Shown: positions 1 to 10,351 of the stretch, piece by piece
Position numbering within the stretch: position 1 is the first letter of the stretch
Layout: each line of letters starts with the position of its first letter
Origin: a virus
Virus record (IMG/VR): IMGVR_UViG_3300034375_003450
Span: 1-60,157 of that record
Strand: one strand, 5' to 3'
Length of the DNA: 60,157 bases
The notes under the pieces: model-generated
Seen by the model: only the letters and a program-made list of their open reading frames with translations
Told to the model about the DNA's origin: nothing
The model's database searches: none
Position numbers and translations under genes: made by a program

Positions 1-118
1 GTCTCTTGGTCTGATTTCCTCACCCGATATTACCTGTCCCGCAAACTCACCAGTACCCCCAAGCCCTGCTTGAACCAAGGTTTCTGCCGCAGCCACCTTC
101 ATGGCTCTGTTTGTCGCT
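1..118. repeat. Left copy of 118-base terminal overlap
   Basis: This stretch matches 60040-60157. The two copies differ only at window positions 7, 13 and 19; the remaining 99 bases are identical. The reading frame of the giant polyvalent protein runs through it without interruption, which supports circular closure of the contig. The mismatches suggest two strain variants or sequence error rather than a perfect direct terminal repeat. Confidence 0.9.
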
Positions 119-1137
119 GATTTACCTACAGATTTTACGAGTACGTTACCTACTTTACCCGCAGTACCCCCCGATATAGCATCGAATACCGCGATAGGGA
201 TACCACGCTTGAGGCCTTTCTCTCGTGCCTTAGACATTATTCTTTGGTCACGTGATGCTTCCCTTAGTTGATCTGGAGAAGTGACGTCTACGCCCTCCTC
301 ACGAAGTACATCCATAATAGAATGACCATACTCAAGAGCCAATGATGTTCCACCAAAGTATCCTGCTATAGCACCAGTAGTTGCACCTGCCGCTGTACCT
401 GCACCGGGAATAACAGAGCCTACTCCTGCACCTACACCAGCACCTGCCGCTGCACCTCTGACACCAGTCTCATACGCAGTAGCCATAGAGATTAATGACT
501 CTGGTATAGTGCGTATTACATCAAGCACAAAACTACCTACAGGATTATCGGTGTCGTATAGGTAGTCTTCTTCTTTTGGTGCGTCTCTTTGAACTATGTT
601 GTTGAGGTAGGCTATCTTTTCGTAGTCCATCACCCCTGTGATTTCTGCCTCTTGTATTTCGTTAGCAAGAATACCACCAGATACAGCGCGATTCCACAAT
701 CTACCTAACTCACTTGGGTTATCGTCAATGATTAACCAGTGGTCTTTCATCTTGCGATTAACAGGACGTTGAGACTCTATGGTTTTGTAGTATTGACTGG
801 CTAAATTGTACGCGTCATCAGACAACTTACCCTGCATTTGCTCAAGGGTAACACCGCGTTCCTGTGCTGACTTTACAGCATCTAACAAACCAGAAGAAAC
901 CGCCTTTGAATCAGAGTCGAGTCGAGTAGATAGAGATACCGTACCGTTTACCGAAGGCTCTGATGCTGATACCGAAGGACTGGCGATCTGAGAATCTTCG
1001 GTACCATCTTTTTTTTTTGAAAAGAAATCTTGTGCGACAACCATTGCGTCATCGCTAAGTTTACCCTGCATCTGCTCAAGGGTTACCCCTCTATTGTACG
1101 CGGACTCAAGTGCTTCTAATAACTGCTCGTCTTCCAT
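1..1137 (-). CDS. N-terminal part of giant polyvalent internal virion protein
   Basis: The leftward frame opens with ATG at 1137 and stays open to base 1, giving 379 codons, then continues in frame into the gene ending at 55402 when the ends are joined. The start overlaps the stop of the upstream gene as TAATG, which supports translational coupling. Near the N-terminus the motif GVTLEQMQGKLSDDA appears twice, about 90 residues apart, in similar flanks, so a small helical unit was duplicated. A long Gly/Ala-rich hydrophobic segment (around AAAGAGVGAGVGSVIPGAG) follows and resembles membrane-active segments of ejected internal proteins. The role is inferred: a protein packaged in the head and injected with the DNA. 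Confidence 0.8.
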   Translation of the reverse strand, partial: MEDEQLLEALESAYNRGVTLEQMQGKLSDDAMVVAQDFFSKKKDGTEDSQIASPSVSASEPSVNGTVSLSTRLDSDSKAVSSGLLDAVKSAQERGVTLEQMQGKLSDDAYNLASQYYKTIESQRPVNRKMKDHWLIIDDNPSELGRLWNRAVSGGILANEIQEAEITGVMDYEKIAYLNNIVQRDAPKEEDYLYDTDNPVGSFVLDVIRTIPESLISMATAYETGVRGAAAGAGVGAGVGSVIPGAGTAAGATTGAIAGYFGGTSLALEYGHSIMDVLREEGVDVTSPDQLREASRDQRIMSKAREKGLKRGIPIAVFDAISGGTAGKVGNVLVKSVGKSATNRAMKVAAAETLVQAGLGGTGEFAGQVISGEEIRPRD

Positions 1138-2834
1138 TAAATATCAATTTTCAATTGTAGTCTTAATTCATTGCGAACTTTAGCCAATTCGTTTTTACGC
1201 TCAGTAGGTGTCATCGTGTCCCATTTTCTGCGTTGACGACCATTGAGTTCAACTGTCTCGCTGTTACGATTTACTGCTTCATCCATGATGAAGTTCCGCT
1301 GTGCTGGCTTGCTCATGTCACTCCACTCGTCTACTGTGATTTCAATTGTAGGCTCTGCAGTAGAACCTTGTGGACGTACAAACTGACCTGCCATTGTACC
1401 TTGGTCGGATGTCCCGACACCCTTGGGAGCAGCAGGGCCTTGCATTACGCCTGTTTCGCTTGTCTCGACTTCCATTTCACCAAGGACATTTATATCTCCC
1501 TGGAAGTTTTGCTGTGGCTCACGACCCGCAAAGTTTGCCGACCACATAGGTAGCATATTGTTGTATGTCTGACGAATCTTATCTGCTTGCTTGGCGTTAC
1601 TCAATCCATTCAACGGTATTTCAGATGCGTCTACCACTGTTCTAGCAACGTGAGTTTCAGTTTTATTACTCCTGTTCTTTACTGACTGATTAGTTCTAAT
1701 AATAGCAATCATCTTCCCGTCTTGGTCTATACCAATGCTCTCGATATAATTTTGATTACCATTCACGTCTCTGTACATAGGTTGTGTGCCCTCTATACTC
1801 GCGTGAATTGCCATGTTAGCGTTAGCCAATTCTGGGTCACTAGTTTTTAAAACATTTCCATTGGCGTCTGGAGTAATAGGTGGCATGTATTGTAAATCAC
1901 CAGCCTCTACAACAAATCCACTGTACCCAGAAGCGTTCGACGCTGCCCTCGATTCTTCTGCTTGTATTCTTGATTTGGTTCTGTAGTCAGAGAGTTCCGC
2001 TTGACGCTTCTCCCGCTCTGTTGTTATATCTTCAGCCAACATATTTTGCAAAGAACCAGTAACATACTGCGCGTACTGACCTATGTATCCTTCACGCTCT
2101 TCATCTGATAGGTTTCTAATTTTAGAAAGGTCATCCATAGAACCGTTTAAACCACCGAGTTGGTGGAGTACGTATGCAATGGCCTGGTCTTCTTCTTGTT
2201 GTGACAGAGAATTACTATTGAACCATGCGGTAACACTGGAGGCTACTGAATCTGGGTCAATCTCTCCAGATCCACTCATGTCGTAGAAGTTATTGATACC
2301 ACCAGAGGTTTTCAAGTTCTCCAGTATCATGCCTGCTGCTGCGTTAGGAGCAATCTCTGGCAAAGAAAATCTTCGGAACTCATTTAGTGATGGTAATTCA
2401 CCCGCTACTAAACCTATGTTTTGAGCACTCACCTGTACATTACGTGCATCTTCTAATTGAGACATTAAATCAGCAGGGTCATTGTATGCATTTGGGTCTG
2501 CTAGTATAGATGCCTCTAAATCATTAACAGTGTTTGCGTATTCAAGAGCATCGGCAGCGTGTTGCTTGTAGTTATTATACAGCCGCTGTCTTCGGGCCTT
2601 TGCCTCAAGAGACATATCTCCCTGATCCAGGTCGGATTCAATAGCATCCCACTCTGCTTGCAGTTCATCCTGCATACCCGTAGTGAAAGCACCACGTTCC
2701 TGTTGGAACTGGTTAAGGTATTGTAGTTTCTTCTCTTCTTCTAACTCGCGACGGGCCTTGGCGTTTCTGTACACCGCACCATAATCTACTTGTGGTACCT
2801 GGCCCACCGCCATGAATGTGGATGTATCAGCCAT
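1137..2834 (-). CDS. Probable internal virion protein, helical
   Basis: The product is 565 residues. The N-terminal third is rich in Glu, Gln, Arg and Lys with a coiled-coil look (around ARRELEEEKKLQYLNQF), and the middle is acidic and polar. No catalytic motif or signal peptide is visible. Its stop overlaps the start of the giant polyvalent protein as TAATG, and its own start overlaps the preceding stop the same way, so the three genes form one translationally coupled set. By position, downstream of the tail protein and beside the giant protein, it is probably an internal or ejection protein. I do not recognise a named family. Confidence 0.7.
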   Translation of the reverse strand: MADTSTFMAVGQVPQVDYGAVYRNAKARRELEEEKKLQYLNQFQQERGAFTTGMQDELQAEWDAIESDLDQGDMSLEAKARRQRLYNNYKQHAADALEYANTVNDLEASILADPNAYNDPADLMSQLEDARNVQVSAQNIGLVAGELPSLNEFRRFSLPEIAPNAAAGMILENLKTSGGINNFYDMSGSGEIDPDSVASSVTAWFNSNSLSQQEEDQAIAYVLHQLGGLNGSMDDLSKIRNLSDEEREGYIGQYAQYVTGSLQNMLAEDITTEREKRQAELSDYRTKSRIQAEESRAASNASGYSGFVVEAGDLQYMPPITPDANGNVLKTSDPELANANMAIHASIEGTQPMYRDVNGNQNYIESIGIDQDGKMIAIIRTNQSVKNRSNKTETHVARTVVDASEIPLNGLSNAKQADKIRQTYNNMLPMWSANFAGREPQQNFQGDINVLGEMEVETSETGVMQGPAAPKGVGTSDQGTMAGQFVRPQGSTAEPTIEITVDEWSDMSKPAQRNFIMDEAVNRNSETVELNGRQRRKWDTMTPTERKNELAKVRNELRLQLKIDI

Positions 2835-3787
2835 TATTTAAATTGTTCTTTGTTTAGTAAGTTACGAACGAATTCGTGTAGTTCGGTATCTCCTGCCTTA
2901 GAAAGTTTACGCATTTCTTCAGCCTGCTCTGGGTTAAATATGTATTCTCCTCCAGTCATCTCCCCGATTTTTGCTCCCTCTTGAACGATATCTATAGGAT
3001 TGTCATCATGCGAGAACTCTCCTGGTGTTTTCTGAATACCACCTTCTTCCATTGGTCTGATAGCATCTAGTTCATCAACCATTTCATCGGTGATAACATT
3101 TGATTCATCCTCCAGTATATTGAAAGATGCTGCTTTATCTGCCTTGGTCTGTTTAGTAAAATCTATAAGCCCTTGCTGTGTTCCCTGCAGAGCAGCGTTA
3201 GACATAGCGGTTAAAGCATCTGTCTTCGGGGCAACAGGATTAGTAGCAGGTAGTTCCAATGCTTCTGGCTTCTTCTTTTTAAATCCAGTTTTTGCAACCG
3301 AGCCAAGAATTTCTGCCCCACCTTGGATTGCAGTTGATACACCACCTATAGTTGTTTGTCTTGCTGCATCTGCTGCACGACTAAGCCTGTTTAAGTTAAG
3401 ACGGGCCTGCTGGTTTTGACCTGCGGTTAAAGATGTTTCGTCAAGCGTAGGGACGCTGTTAATAGCACGATTCGAGGCTAATTCTGTTGCTCTCATTAAG
3501 CCAGGTGTTGCTGACTGAAGAGCACGAGCGCCACCCTGTGATGCTAAACGGTCTGCCGCTGTAGCCTGTGCGCGTAATGCTGAATCCACACCCGCTTGAG
3601 CATCACTTGTTTGACGTGCAATTCTTTGGCGTGCCGCTTGTGATCTGATTGGGCCAGTGGCTGCTTCGTCTGCCTGTGCCATTTTCTTTTTGGCTTGACG
3701 CTCTTGATACGCACCGTATGCTGCTGTACCGAGCCCTGCCGCTACATTTATTAGGCCTCCTACAAAATAATTTTTCATCTTTTTCAT
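2834..3787 (-). CDS. Virion-associated protein with C-terminal GGEYIFNP motif
   Basis: The product is 317 residues. Residues near 10-25 form a short Gly/Ala-rich hydrophobic segment, and the middle is Ala/Gln/Arg-rich and probably helical, as in internal virion proteins. The C-terminal part has a pattern I associate with structural proteins of Bacteroidota phages: HDDNPIDIV, then GAKIGEMTGGEYIFNP and AEEMRKL. The function of that motif is unknown to me. It precedes the 565-residue protein with a TAATG overlap. A -7 element lies 4 bases before the start codon, so this gene may begin its own transcript. Confidence 0.7.
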   Translation of the reverse strand: MKKMKNYFVGGLINVAAGLGTAAYGAYQERQAKKKMAQADEAATGPIRSQAARQRIARQTSDAQAGVDSALRAQATAADRLASQGGARALQSATPGLMRATELASNRAINSVPTLDETSLTAGQNQQARLNLNRLSRAADAARQTTIGGVSTAIQGGAEILGSVAKTGFKKKKPEALELPATNPVAPKTDALTAMSNAALQGTQQGLIDFTKQTKADKAASFNILEDESNVITDEMVDELDAIRPMEEGGIQKTPGEFSHDDNPIDIVQEGAKIGEMTGGEYIFNPEQAEEMRKLSKAGDTELHEFVRNLLNKEQFK

Positions 3788-3791
3788 AATA

Positions 3792-3799
3792 CAAAAATA
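3792..3799 (-). promoter_or_regulatory. Leftward -7 element TATTTTTG, 4 bases before ATG
   Basis: The reverse strand reads TATTTTTG, a full match to the Bacteroidota -7 consensus TAnnTTTG, with exactly four bases before the ATG at 3787. Transcription starting a few bases downstream would give a message with almost no leader. No TTG box is obvious at -33. Confidence 0.5.
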
Positions 3800-3808
3800 C
3801 TGATAATA

Positions 3809-6800
3809 CTATTGCCCTTGCTGGTTGTGTAAATTGGACTTAGTGTATATAAAGTTTATAGCATACAACTCATGCTTTGAGGTTGTGGAGTTTACAAACC
3901 TGCCCTTCAAGTAATAGTCTCGCAAAGAGTCACCTTCAATAGCAGAATTAGCAATCAATACAATCTCATCATTAGCAGTAACACCACTTACGGTTCCGTT
4001 ACACTGTAATACTTTCTCTCCATCAAGGGCTGTGGCATATAGATTTAGTGGTACCAGATTGGCCCCGCTAACTTTAAATAATGCTGTTGTTACACCCAGC
4101 GGAAATCCTATACTGTTAATTGCGTTCTTAAATGTTATCTTATCTGTAGCAATAGATGCCGCAGACCCTAAGCCAAAGACCTCAGACGTTCCGCTAATGG
4201 AACTAATATTTGCTGTTGCTGTATAAGACACATTGTTAGTTGAGTCCTGGTGTAAGGGTGCGTAGTAAAACCCTTCTTTCTCCTCCCATATAGAAGTAGC
4301 AATCGTGCTTGTTTGGTCAACATTAGTTAGTGTTACACTCCAATCTTTATTGTCACCCTCAAGGCTTACCGCTTCGTAGACCTTGACCATAGATGGATTG
4401 AAGTTAGAAATACACTCTACAATACTATCTCCTGCAACACCATAGAATGTATTACGGGTAGCATCTGGATTATGCTCATATATACCGCCGTTTTTAAAGG
4501 TGTATAACCTGTCGGAAAGACCTATTATATTTTCTGCTTGATAAGAATATCTTGTGCTCCAGTAATCAGACTTTACATCATAGGCTATAGTGAACTCTGC
4601 AAGAGTCTCTGATGTATTGCTTATAGTTAAAGAAGATTGACCTGCACTATCGGGAGTTACCACACCAGTAACCTGATCGTATCTCCCTGTATGATACGCC
4701 TGGTAAGCCGATGAGGTAATTAATATAGGTATGCTTGTAGTCACGCCAGTAATGCTCGGAGATTGATCCTCAGACAGTCCTACGATAGGGTTGTTAGTCA
4801 AGGTGTCGATAAGCAACAATCCTTTACCTGCGTCCTGCCATTCCTGTTCAGCACATTCCCAGTTTACAGCGTATGTATTCCAATCAAAGGTTAGTGAGTC
4901 ATCATACACAGCGCTCACGTTGATTAGATTGCCGTCCTCGTTTGTTTTACCAAGTCCAGTTGCGGTTGTGCCACTACACGAATCATCTATTGAAATGGTG
5001 CTCGAGAACAAAGCGGGTGAACTAATGATGTACTCATAGTTTTCGCGGTCTACTCCTGCTATATACTTTCTGTTTTTAGCAGATGGGTTAGCCGAGAACA
5101 TTTTGTTTTTAAAGAAGTTGTCTACCAGTTGCTCACTGATTAGATCTAGTCCACTCTGGAAGTTTATACGAGCAACCTTGCCCGCCTTAGCGTCAACAAA
5201 GAACACATACCCTCTGTACCACGACACGGACTCCGGGTTATTGTTACACCCGTATTCTCCGACATAGTATTTCACCGGGCCGAGTATCATATTAGTAGCA
5301 GTCAAAGATTCTCCATCGTTCGCTGTTAATATGTTTCTTCTTACGGGTACTATACCTGCTCTTCGCTCATGTATTACGTACAAGAACTCATCGTATGGTA
5401 CTAAAGATTTTATGGAACCGTAATCGTATGACAGGTCTTTGTAGTTTAACTCGGTAAGATTAAAAGAAGATAAGCCAAGTCGTGTGTTCTCAAATGCAAA
5501 CGGCTCTGAATAAGTAATAGAGCCAAACCTTTTTAAGGTGGTCGCTGTTGGGAGATATGGGAAAGGTTTACCTAACGATGTGTAGTTTGATTTATAAAAG
5601 TCACTCACCCGTGGGTCTTCTACAAAGTCAACAATCGCATTCTGAGAATAGGCTTGCGCCATGTTTCTCCATACATCACCCTTTCGTGGTGCGCTTCCGT
5701 AAAACAGTGTGCGCAATCTAAAGTACGAGTCGCCCTGGCTAAACTGAACAACAGACCCTGGGTTGGTTACGGCCATGCTGTAGACAGTGGTAGGATTAAA
5801 TGTCCCAGACTGTACTTCTCCGTAAAGTTTAAAAGGATAAGTTGTATCGTCATTGAAAATAACATTGCCTACCTTGATTACAGCCCCGCCAGGGATTTCT
5901 ATAAAATCCCCCTTAAAAACTCTTTTATCTACTTCAGCAACAACAGTGTTTGGTGTACCAGCGGATACTGACTCGACCTTGACGCTTAACAATGTGCCTG
6001 TACGTTGAGTCTGGGGTAATCTACGGTTGTCTACAGCAAGGTTCTCTCCTATTTCGTAATAGAATGTTTCCTCAAACGCACCAGACTCTCTGTATATTTC
6101 TATCACACACTTGTTGTTCCATTTTGAAACCCCTTTTAGTATGCTCGTTGTGTTCCACTCTTGTGTATTGTTGTCCTCTATAACAAGGAAGTCTCCTGTT
6201 GTGTTTTGTATAGCGGCCTTAGAACTTCTGTCTAGAAGAGGGTTTGTTGCAGGATCTGCAATAAGCGTGACGGTCTTAGCGACCTTCCAGGTTGACGTTT
6301 CTTTTAAGTCGTCACCATACCTAACTATTCTGATTCGGTCACCCTCTGCGAATCCGTAGTTAATTAACGCTCCAGTTTGATTGTCGTATGAATTCGCTCT
6401 ACTCTGTAATGTACCTAGAGAAAGGTATATGTTTTGCGAGGAGCCAAACGAACCAGCGTCTGCGTCATTTAACGCAATATAGGCACCTCCTATTGAGTAC
6501 TGTACTTTGTTTACTATAGACCCCTGTCCTGCATAAACTATACTGTATCGTTCAGCCCAGTCGGGACAAGTAAAGGTGTCATCAAACCGAACAACTATAT
6601 CTGCTCTTCCATCAAGGGAGTTCTCGTCTGAGCGATTGTTTGTGTGCTCTATAAAAACCTCATTGTCTAAGGGCTGAACACCGGCTGGTCTTCCTTTGTC
6701 GTCAAAAAACAAAAGCCCAAACTCATGGCTAGAACCAGATTTAAAGCAGCGATAGCCGTCCATTTCGTCCTCATCAATAAGGAAGCAGCCGCCTGGATTG

Positions 6801-8833
6801 ACCGAGGAGCCAACCCTGTCTACAGTGAAAAATTTTCTTTGAGTCTGAGGGTTGGTAATTTGCACCCATTCTCCGGCTAAGTTTTGCACTCTTCCGGTAA
6901 AATCAATGTCGTTAGTAAATCCATCTATGTTTCTTTCTAACACATCAAACTGAGAGACTACCTGATCGCCGTTTATAATTTGAGACTCACGTGTTCCAAA
7001 AACCAACTTGTCTACCTTGAAGGTAACATGATTCATGGTTACGCCATAGTAGTCTTTAGTGGGCACAGGGAAACCTGTATCTACTCTTCTTATCCAAGCG
7101 TTTCCTGTTCCTTTAAACGCTGCTGATTCGTCCGTAAATGTGGTCTGTCCACCTGTAAATAAATTACTAAATCCAGCCTCTCCGTTTTGTGGAGTAAACT
7201 GTATTGGATATAACCCCTCAATAGTTTCCCTAACTAGCGCCTTTACTTGAGCCTGGGTTGTACCTTTTTTTACTTTGATAATTTCCCTTACCTGCACGCC
7301 GCTACTCACAACCTTTATACCCCCTACAATTTTACGTATGGCTATGGTTTTTTCAGTACTGTCTGACGTTCCTTTTTGAGCAATAAAGGTTACAACAGGC
7401 GGGCTGTTCAAAAATCCACCATCTAGGTCTACTGCTGCTTGGTTTATATTGCCATCGTTTAAGTAACGTATTCCTGCTAACGCCTTAAGTTCAGTTGCTT
7501 TAGAAAGATTTTGCGAGGTACCTCCGGTTTCATTGTCGTAAACCCGTATTCCTGGAGCAAAACTTGTAAAATTGTAATCCTTGTTGTTGCCTTCGTTGTT
7601 CCTAATAACAACAGGCCCGTCCTGCCAGGAGAAGGAAAGCAAAAGAGAACTATCCTCAGATATGACTGACGGTATGTTTGCAAAGTCTACAGAGAATTGA
7701 TTTTGGAAAGCATCATACTTCTCTATAGGTATGTTAAAAGTGTTTGGTTTATTATAGTAATTAGGCACCGCTGTCATTCCACCTGTACCTGTGTTTGGAT
7801 AACCATCTGTGTATCCCCCGTAGAACAAACGGCCCTGCGACATCGCTTGGCTATCTGCACGCTGAGGTACATTTGAGTATGTATTATCCTGGACTATAGC
7901 GGACAAGCCTTTATAGTTAGAGTCGTTACGGAATGTGCGAACCTGTGTTCCTGATCCGTGCACATTAGGTATGCTTTCTATCAAGAAAAACGCGCTGTCC
8001 TTATCACCCTGTCTTGCGTAAATGTTAATGTTCTTTACATCAAGTTCTGAGTTTGTTACCGTAATTTTTATTTCGTTCCAATAATTTCTTGCACCAGCAT
8101 CTATGAATCCGTCTTTCAATTGGGACTTAGATATAGCCAGTTCAGAGTATGGGCTTAACGCTGTTTCCTCTCCGTCATAGTACTCGTATTGATACGCAAA
8201 CTGAAAGTTCTTTTCGAATATGTCGTTCTGAGGATAATCTGGATTATTGTTGAATACTGTTGTTGGAGGAAGTAATGGAGGCTGCTTTGCTACAGTGATG
8301 TAGTTTCTGCGTTGTTGAGTTGTCCCGTTAGAGAAAGTGCCAGGATACCCTCCTGCTCCAGATATACTTTGTTCTGCTAGGGTAGCGTTTATTTTCTTAG
8401 GCGCCGTCTGTCCATCATTAAAGTAAAGCAAGATATCTCTGTTTGACATCTCAACTATAGACGCATACACGAAACCATCCTCAGTAAAATTAAGAACGGA
8501 GTCTTCATAAACTAGGTAGGTCTTCTTGGCGTTCTGGTCATAGCGAAGTATCGTATGATCCTGGTTGCTGTTCCAAACAAAATAATACACCTGTGCTGCG
8601 GAATCATCACCGACACTACCGATAGTGAGATTTGTACCCGAGGGCATTGAGCCGTTTTCAATACTTGCTGAACGATGTGTGTTACCCCATGAGTTTTTTA
8701 ACACAAGCGCCTCACCGTCGGCGTCGATAGACACACGAATGTTTTGCGCATCCGTCATTTCCACTCGGGTAACTAGACGCTCATCATCATCTTTGTTTAG
8801 AGAGCGAGGAAGTAGTTTATCTATAGAAGCCAT
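3809..8833 (-). CDS. Large tail protein (tail nozzle / stabilisation-like)
   Basis: The product is 1674 residues. The N-terminus (MASIDKLLPRSLNKDDDERLV) has the style of tail nozzle or stabilisation proteins of short-tailed phages, which begin with a segment listing input values followed by beta-propeller-like repeats. The rest is beta-rich with many Asn, Thr, Tyr and Gly residues and no transmembrane segment. It sits three bases downstream of the two ring/adaptor candidates, the order expected for connector, ring and nozzle. At this length it probably has inserted domains; residues beyond about 1300 may be a separate receptor-contact part. The assignment rests on size, composition and position. 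Confidence 0.65.
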   Translation of the reverse strand: MASIDKLLPRSLNKDDDERLVTRVEMTDAQNIRVSIDADGEALVLKNSWGNTHRSASIENGSMPSGTNLTIGSVGDDSAAQVYYFVWNSNQDHTILRYDQNAKKTYLVYEDSVLNFTEDGFVYASIVEMSNRDILLYFNDGQTAPKKINATLAEQSISGAGGYPGTFSNGTTQQRRNYITVAKQPPLLPPTTVFNNNPDYPQNDIFEKNFQFAYQYEYYDGEETALSPYSELAISKSQLKDGFIDAGARNYWNEIKITVTNSELDVKNINIYARQGDKDSAFFLIESIPNVHGSGTQVRTFRNDSNYKGLSAIVQDNTYSNVPQRADSQAMSQGRLFYGGYTDGYPNTGTGGMTAVPNYYNKPNTFNIPIEKYDAFQNQFSVDFANIPSVISEDSSLLLSFSWQDGPVVIRNNEGNNKDYNFTSFAPGIRVYDNETGGTSQNLSKATELKALAGIRYLNDGNINQAAVDLDGGFLNSPPVVTFIAQKGTSDSTEKTIAIRKIVGGIKVVSSGVQVREIIKVKKGTTQAQVKALVRETIEGLYPIQFTPQNGEAGFSNLFTGGQTTFTDESAAFKGTGNAWIRRVDTGFPVPTKDYYGVTMNHVTFKVDKLVFGTRESQIINGDQVVSQFDVLERNIDGFTNDIDFTGRVQNLAGEWVQITNPQTQRKFFTVDRVGSSVNPGGCFLIDEDEMDGYRCFKSGSSHEFGLLFFDDKGRPAGVQPLDNEVFIEHTNNRSDENSLDGRADIVVRFDDTFTCPDWAERYSIVYAGQGSIVNKVQYSIGGAYIALNDADAGSFGSSQNIYLSLGTLQSRANSYDNQTGALINYGFAEGDRIRIVRYGDDLKETSTWKVAKTVTLIADPATNPLLDRSSKAAIQNTTGDFLVIEDNNTQEWNTTSILKGVSKWNNKCVIEIYRESGAFEETFYYEIGENLAVDNRRLPQTQRTGTLLSVKVESVSAGTPNTVVAEVDKRVFKGDFIEIPGGAVIKVGNVIFNDDTTYPFKLYGEVQSGTFNPTTVYSMAVTNPGSVVQFSQGDSYFRLRTLFYGSAPRKGDVWRNMAQAYSQNAIVDFVEDPRVSDFYKSNYTSLGKPFPYLPTATTLKRFGSITYSEPFAFENTRLGLSSFNLTELNYKDLSYDYGSIKSLVPYDEFLYVIHERRAGIVPVRRNILTANDGESLTATNMILGPVKYYVGEYGCNNNPESVSWYRGYVFFVDAKAGKVARINFQSGLDLISEQLVDNFFKNKMFSANPSAKNRKYIAGVDRENYEYIISSPALFSSTISIDDSCSGTTATGLGKTNEDGNLINVSAVYDDSLTFDWNTYAVNWECAEQEWQDAGKGLLLIDTLTNNPIVGLSEDQSPSITGVTTSIPILITSSAYQAYHTGRYDQVTGVVTPDSAGQSSLTISNTSETLAEFTIAYDVKSDYWSTRYSYQAENIIGLSDRLYTFKNGGIYEHNPDATRNTFYGVAGDSIVECISNFNPSMVKVYEAVSLEGDNKDWSVTLTNVDQTSTIATSIWEEKEGFYYAPLHQDSTNNVSYTATANISSISGTSEVFGLGSAASIATDKITFKNAINSIGFPLGVTTALFKVSGANLVPLNLYATALDGEKVLQCNGTVSGVTANDEIVLIANSAIEGDSLRDYYLKGRFVNSTTSKHELYAINFIYTKSNLHNQQGQ

Positions 8834-8836
8834 CTA

Positions 8837-9580
8837 TTACGCTTTAGGGCTTAGTTTGAAGTTTCTGCGGGTAACGCTCAATGCATCAAACTTATTAAAG
8901 GACTTGAGCCTTGCGTTAGCCAGGCGTCTTTCATTATAGTATTCTGCACGTGCCCGCTGTTTCTCGTTAGCCGGTACGCTGGCCTTGCGTTGTATTGTGT
9001 GGTAGTAGACATATGCGCGTAATGCTTGCTCCGCAAAAACAGGGACGCAAGGATTGTCGCATTTGGCTGCATCTGATATATACTCAAGAACAACTTGTGT
9101 TGTATTAGATACAAGTGATATCTCTATCCGACATTCTTCCCAGTTAATTCTGTACTCACCAGCACCTTGACCACCGCCAAGACCGTAGAGGCGACCCATT
9201 GTATTCTCATATAAAAAGTTTCTAAAAACATAGGAGTCAAAACCAAGTAGATAATCTGGAATAGCATCAGCGGGTTGATCTGGTAGTATGTTCATGTTGG
9301 GGTTTTCTGCAAACACATACACCAACCCATCGTTTCCAAGTTGACCAATCTTAACCATCTCCACGAAGTCAGAGGGTAAATCAACTGTGCCTAGCGATTG
9401 GTTTACGTCCAACAGAGTTGTCTTAATATTATGAGACATGTCAAATCCAAATTCACGTATGCCTCGCAACGCGTATTGACGTAACATATAATCAGATGCG
9501 GCTGACCCGTAGTCATCCATATCCACACTCATGATGTAATCGTTGATTACTTTATCTACTGTAACGTATGCCTGGCTCAT
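8837..9580 (-). CDS. Head-tail ring / tail tubular A-like protein
   Basis: The product is 247 residues. It begins with a helical segment (VDKVINDYIMSVDMDDYGS), followed by beta-strand segments (TVDLPSDFVEMVKIG) and a C-terminal basic helix rich in Arg and Tyr. This is the layout of ring or tail tubular A proteins (T7 gp11 type) seen in short-tailed and crAss-like phages. PSDF is a common motif in that family and recurs in the next protein, so the two may be paralogous ring proteins. Its start overlaps the upstream stop at 9580 and it precedes the tail nozzle candidate. Confidence 0.6.
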   Translation of the reverse strand: MSQAYVTVDKVINDYIMSVDMDDYGSAASDYMLRQYALRGIREFGFDMSHNIKTTLLDVNQSLGTVDLPSDFVEMVKIGQLGNDGLVYVFAENPNMNILPDQPADAIPDYLLGFDSYVFRNFLYENTMGRLYGLGGGQGAGEYRINWEECRIEISLVSNTTQVVLEYISDAAKCDNPCVPVFAEQALRAYVYYHTIQRKASVPANEKQRARAEYYNERRLANARLKSFNKFDALSVTRRNFKLSPKA

Positions 9581-10332
9581 TATCTACTTTCGTCTTTAGT
9601 GGTTTCTGAAGAGCCGTAGTTGTACACATCGCTGTCACGTAAATTTACACCAGCAAGTGTAAGTATCTCGTTGACGAGTTCAGTGAAGTACTGCTCTGGT
9701 AATTCAAAGTCCACACTATTGGCTGAAGAATAAATCTCTACACCAGCAACAGATGAAGTATAACCAAACTTAGGGGACTGTGATGTCTTTGCACCAGTGT
9801 CTGGAAGAATGCCTTGTGGTACTTTGTAATATCTTAAGTTAATCTTAGCGATGCTCGTATTCACATTTGGAAATACCTCTATGTCGTTTGCTATTAGAGC
9901 GACAGGAGCGTCATCAGAGGGTGCTGATAAATCGCTGTTAAGTATTCTGTCAATGTGGTCTTCATTGTATACAAGAGATACTAGTGACTGCTTCTGTACA
10001 CCGAGAATCTTTTTCCCTATAGTTGATATAGATATGACACGTGCAAAGTCACTTGGTTTAGCAACCGTTCCGCTCGAAAGGGTTAATTCAACCTTCTTAG
10101 CGAAGGTCGATAGGTCTTCCTCTACTTTTTTTGAGAAGGCAAACTGACGCGGGCCATCAATAGCCATGCGGCGCATTCTGTTTGCCATTGATATATCATC
10201 AAACAATCTGTTGAACAGATTCATCTGTGCCACACCTGCGAACTGATTAAATATAGAGGGAGTTATAAACCCTCTCTGGTCTTTGTTCGCTATATCTTTT
10301 ACTGCTTTATATACTCTTTCTACACTTGCCAT
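9580..10332 (-). CDS. Second ring / adaptor-like structural protein
   Basis: The product is 250 residues. It begins MASVERVYKAVKDIANKDQ and contains KPSDFARVISISTIG, comparable to PSDF in the neighbouring 247-residue protein, plus a C-terminal helix (QYFTELVNEILTLAGVNL). A head-completion or ring adaptor role fits its place between the capsid genes and the tail nozzle. A -7 element lies about 20 bases upstream of the start and a strong terminator lies beyond that, so this gene opens a new unit running left through the tail genes. Confidence 0.6.
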   Translation of the reverse strand: MASVERVYKAVKDIANKDQRGFITPSIFNQFAGVAQMNLFNRLFDDISMANRMRRMAIDGPRQFAFSKKVEEDLSTFAKKVELTLSSGTVAKPSDFARVISISTIGKKILGVQKQSLVSLVYNEDHIDRILNSDLSAPSDDAPVALIANDIEVFPNVNTSIAKINLRYYKVPQGILPDTGAKTSQSPKFGYTSSVAGVEIYSSANSVDFELPEQYFTELVNEILTLAGVNLRDSDVYNYGSSETTKDESR

Positions 10333-10351
10333 ATGCCTTGAGGCTTTGTAG

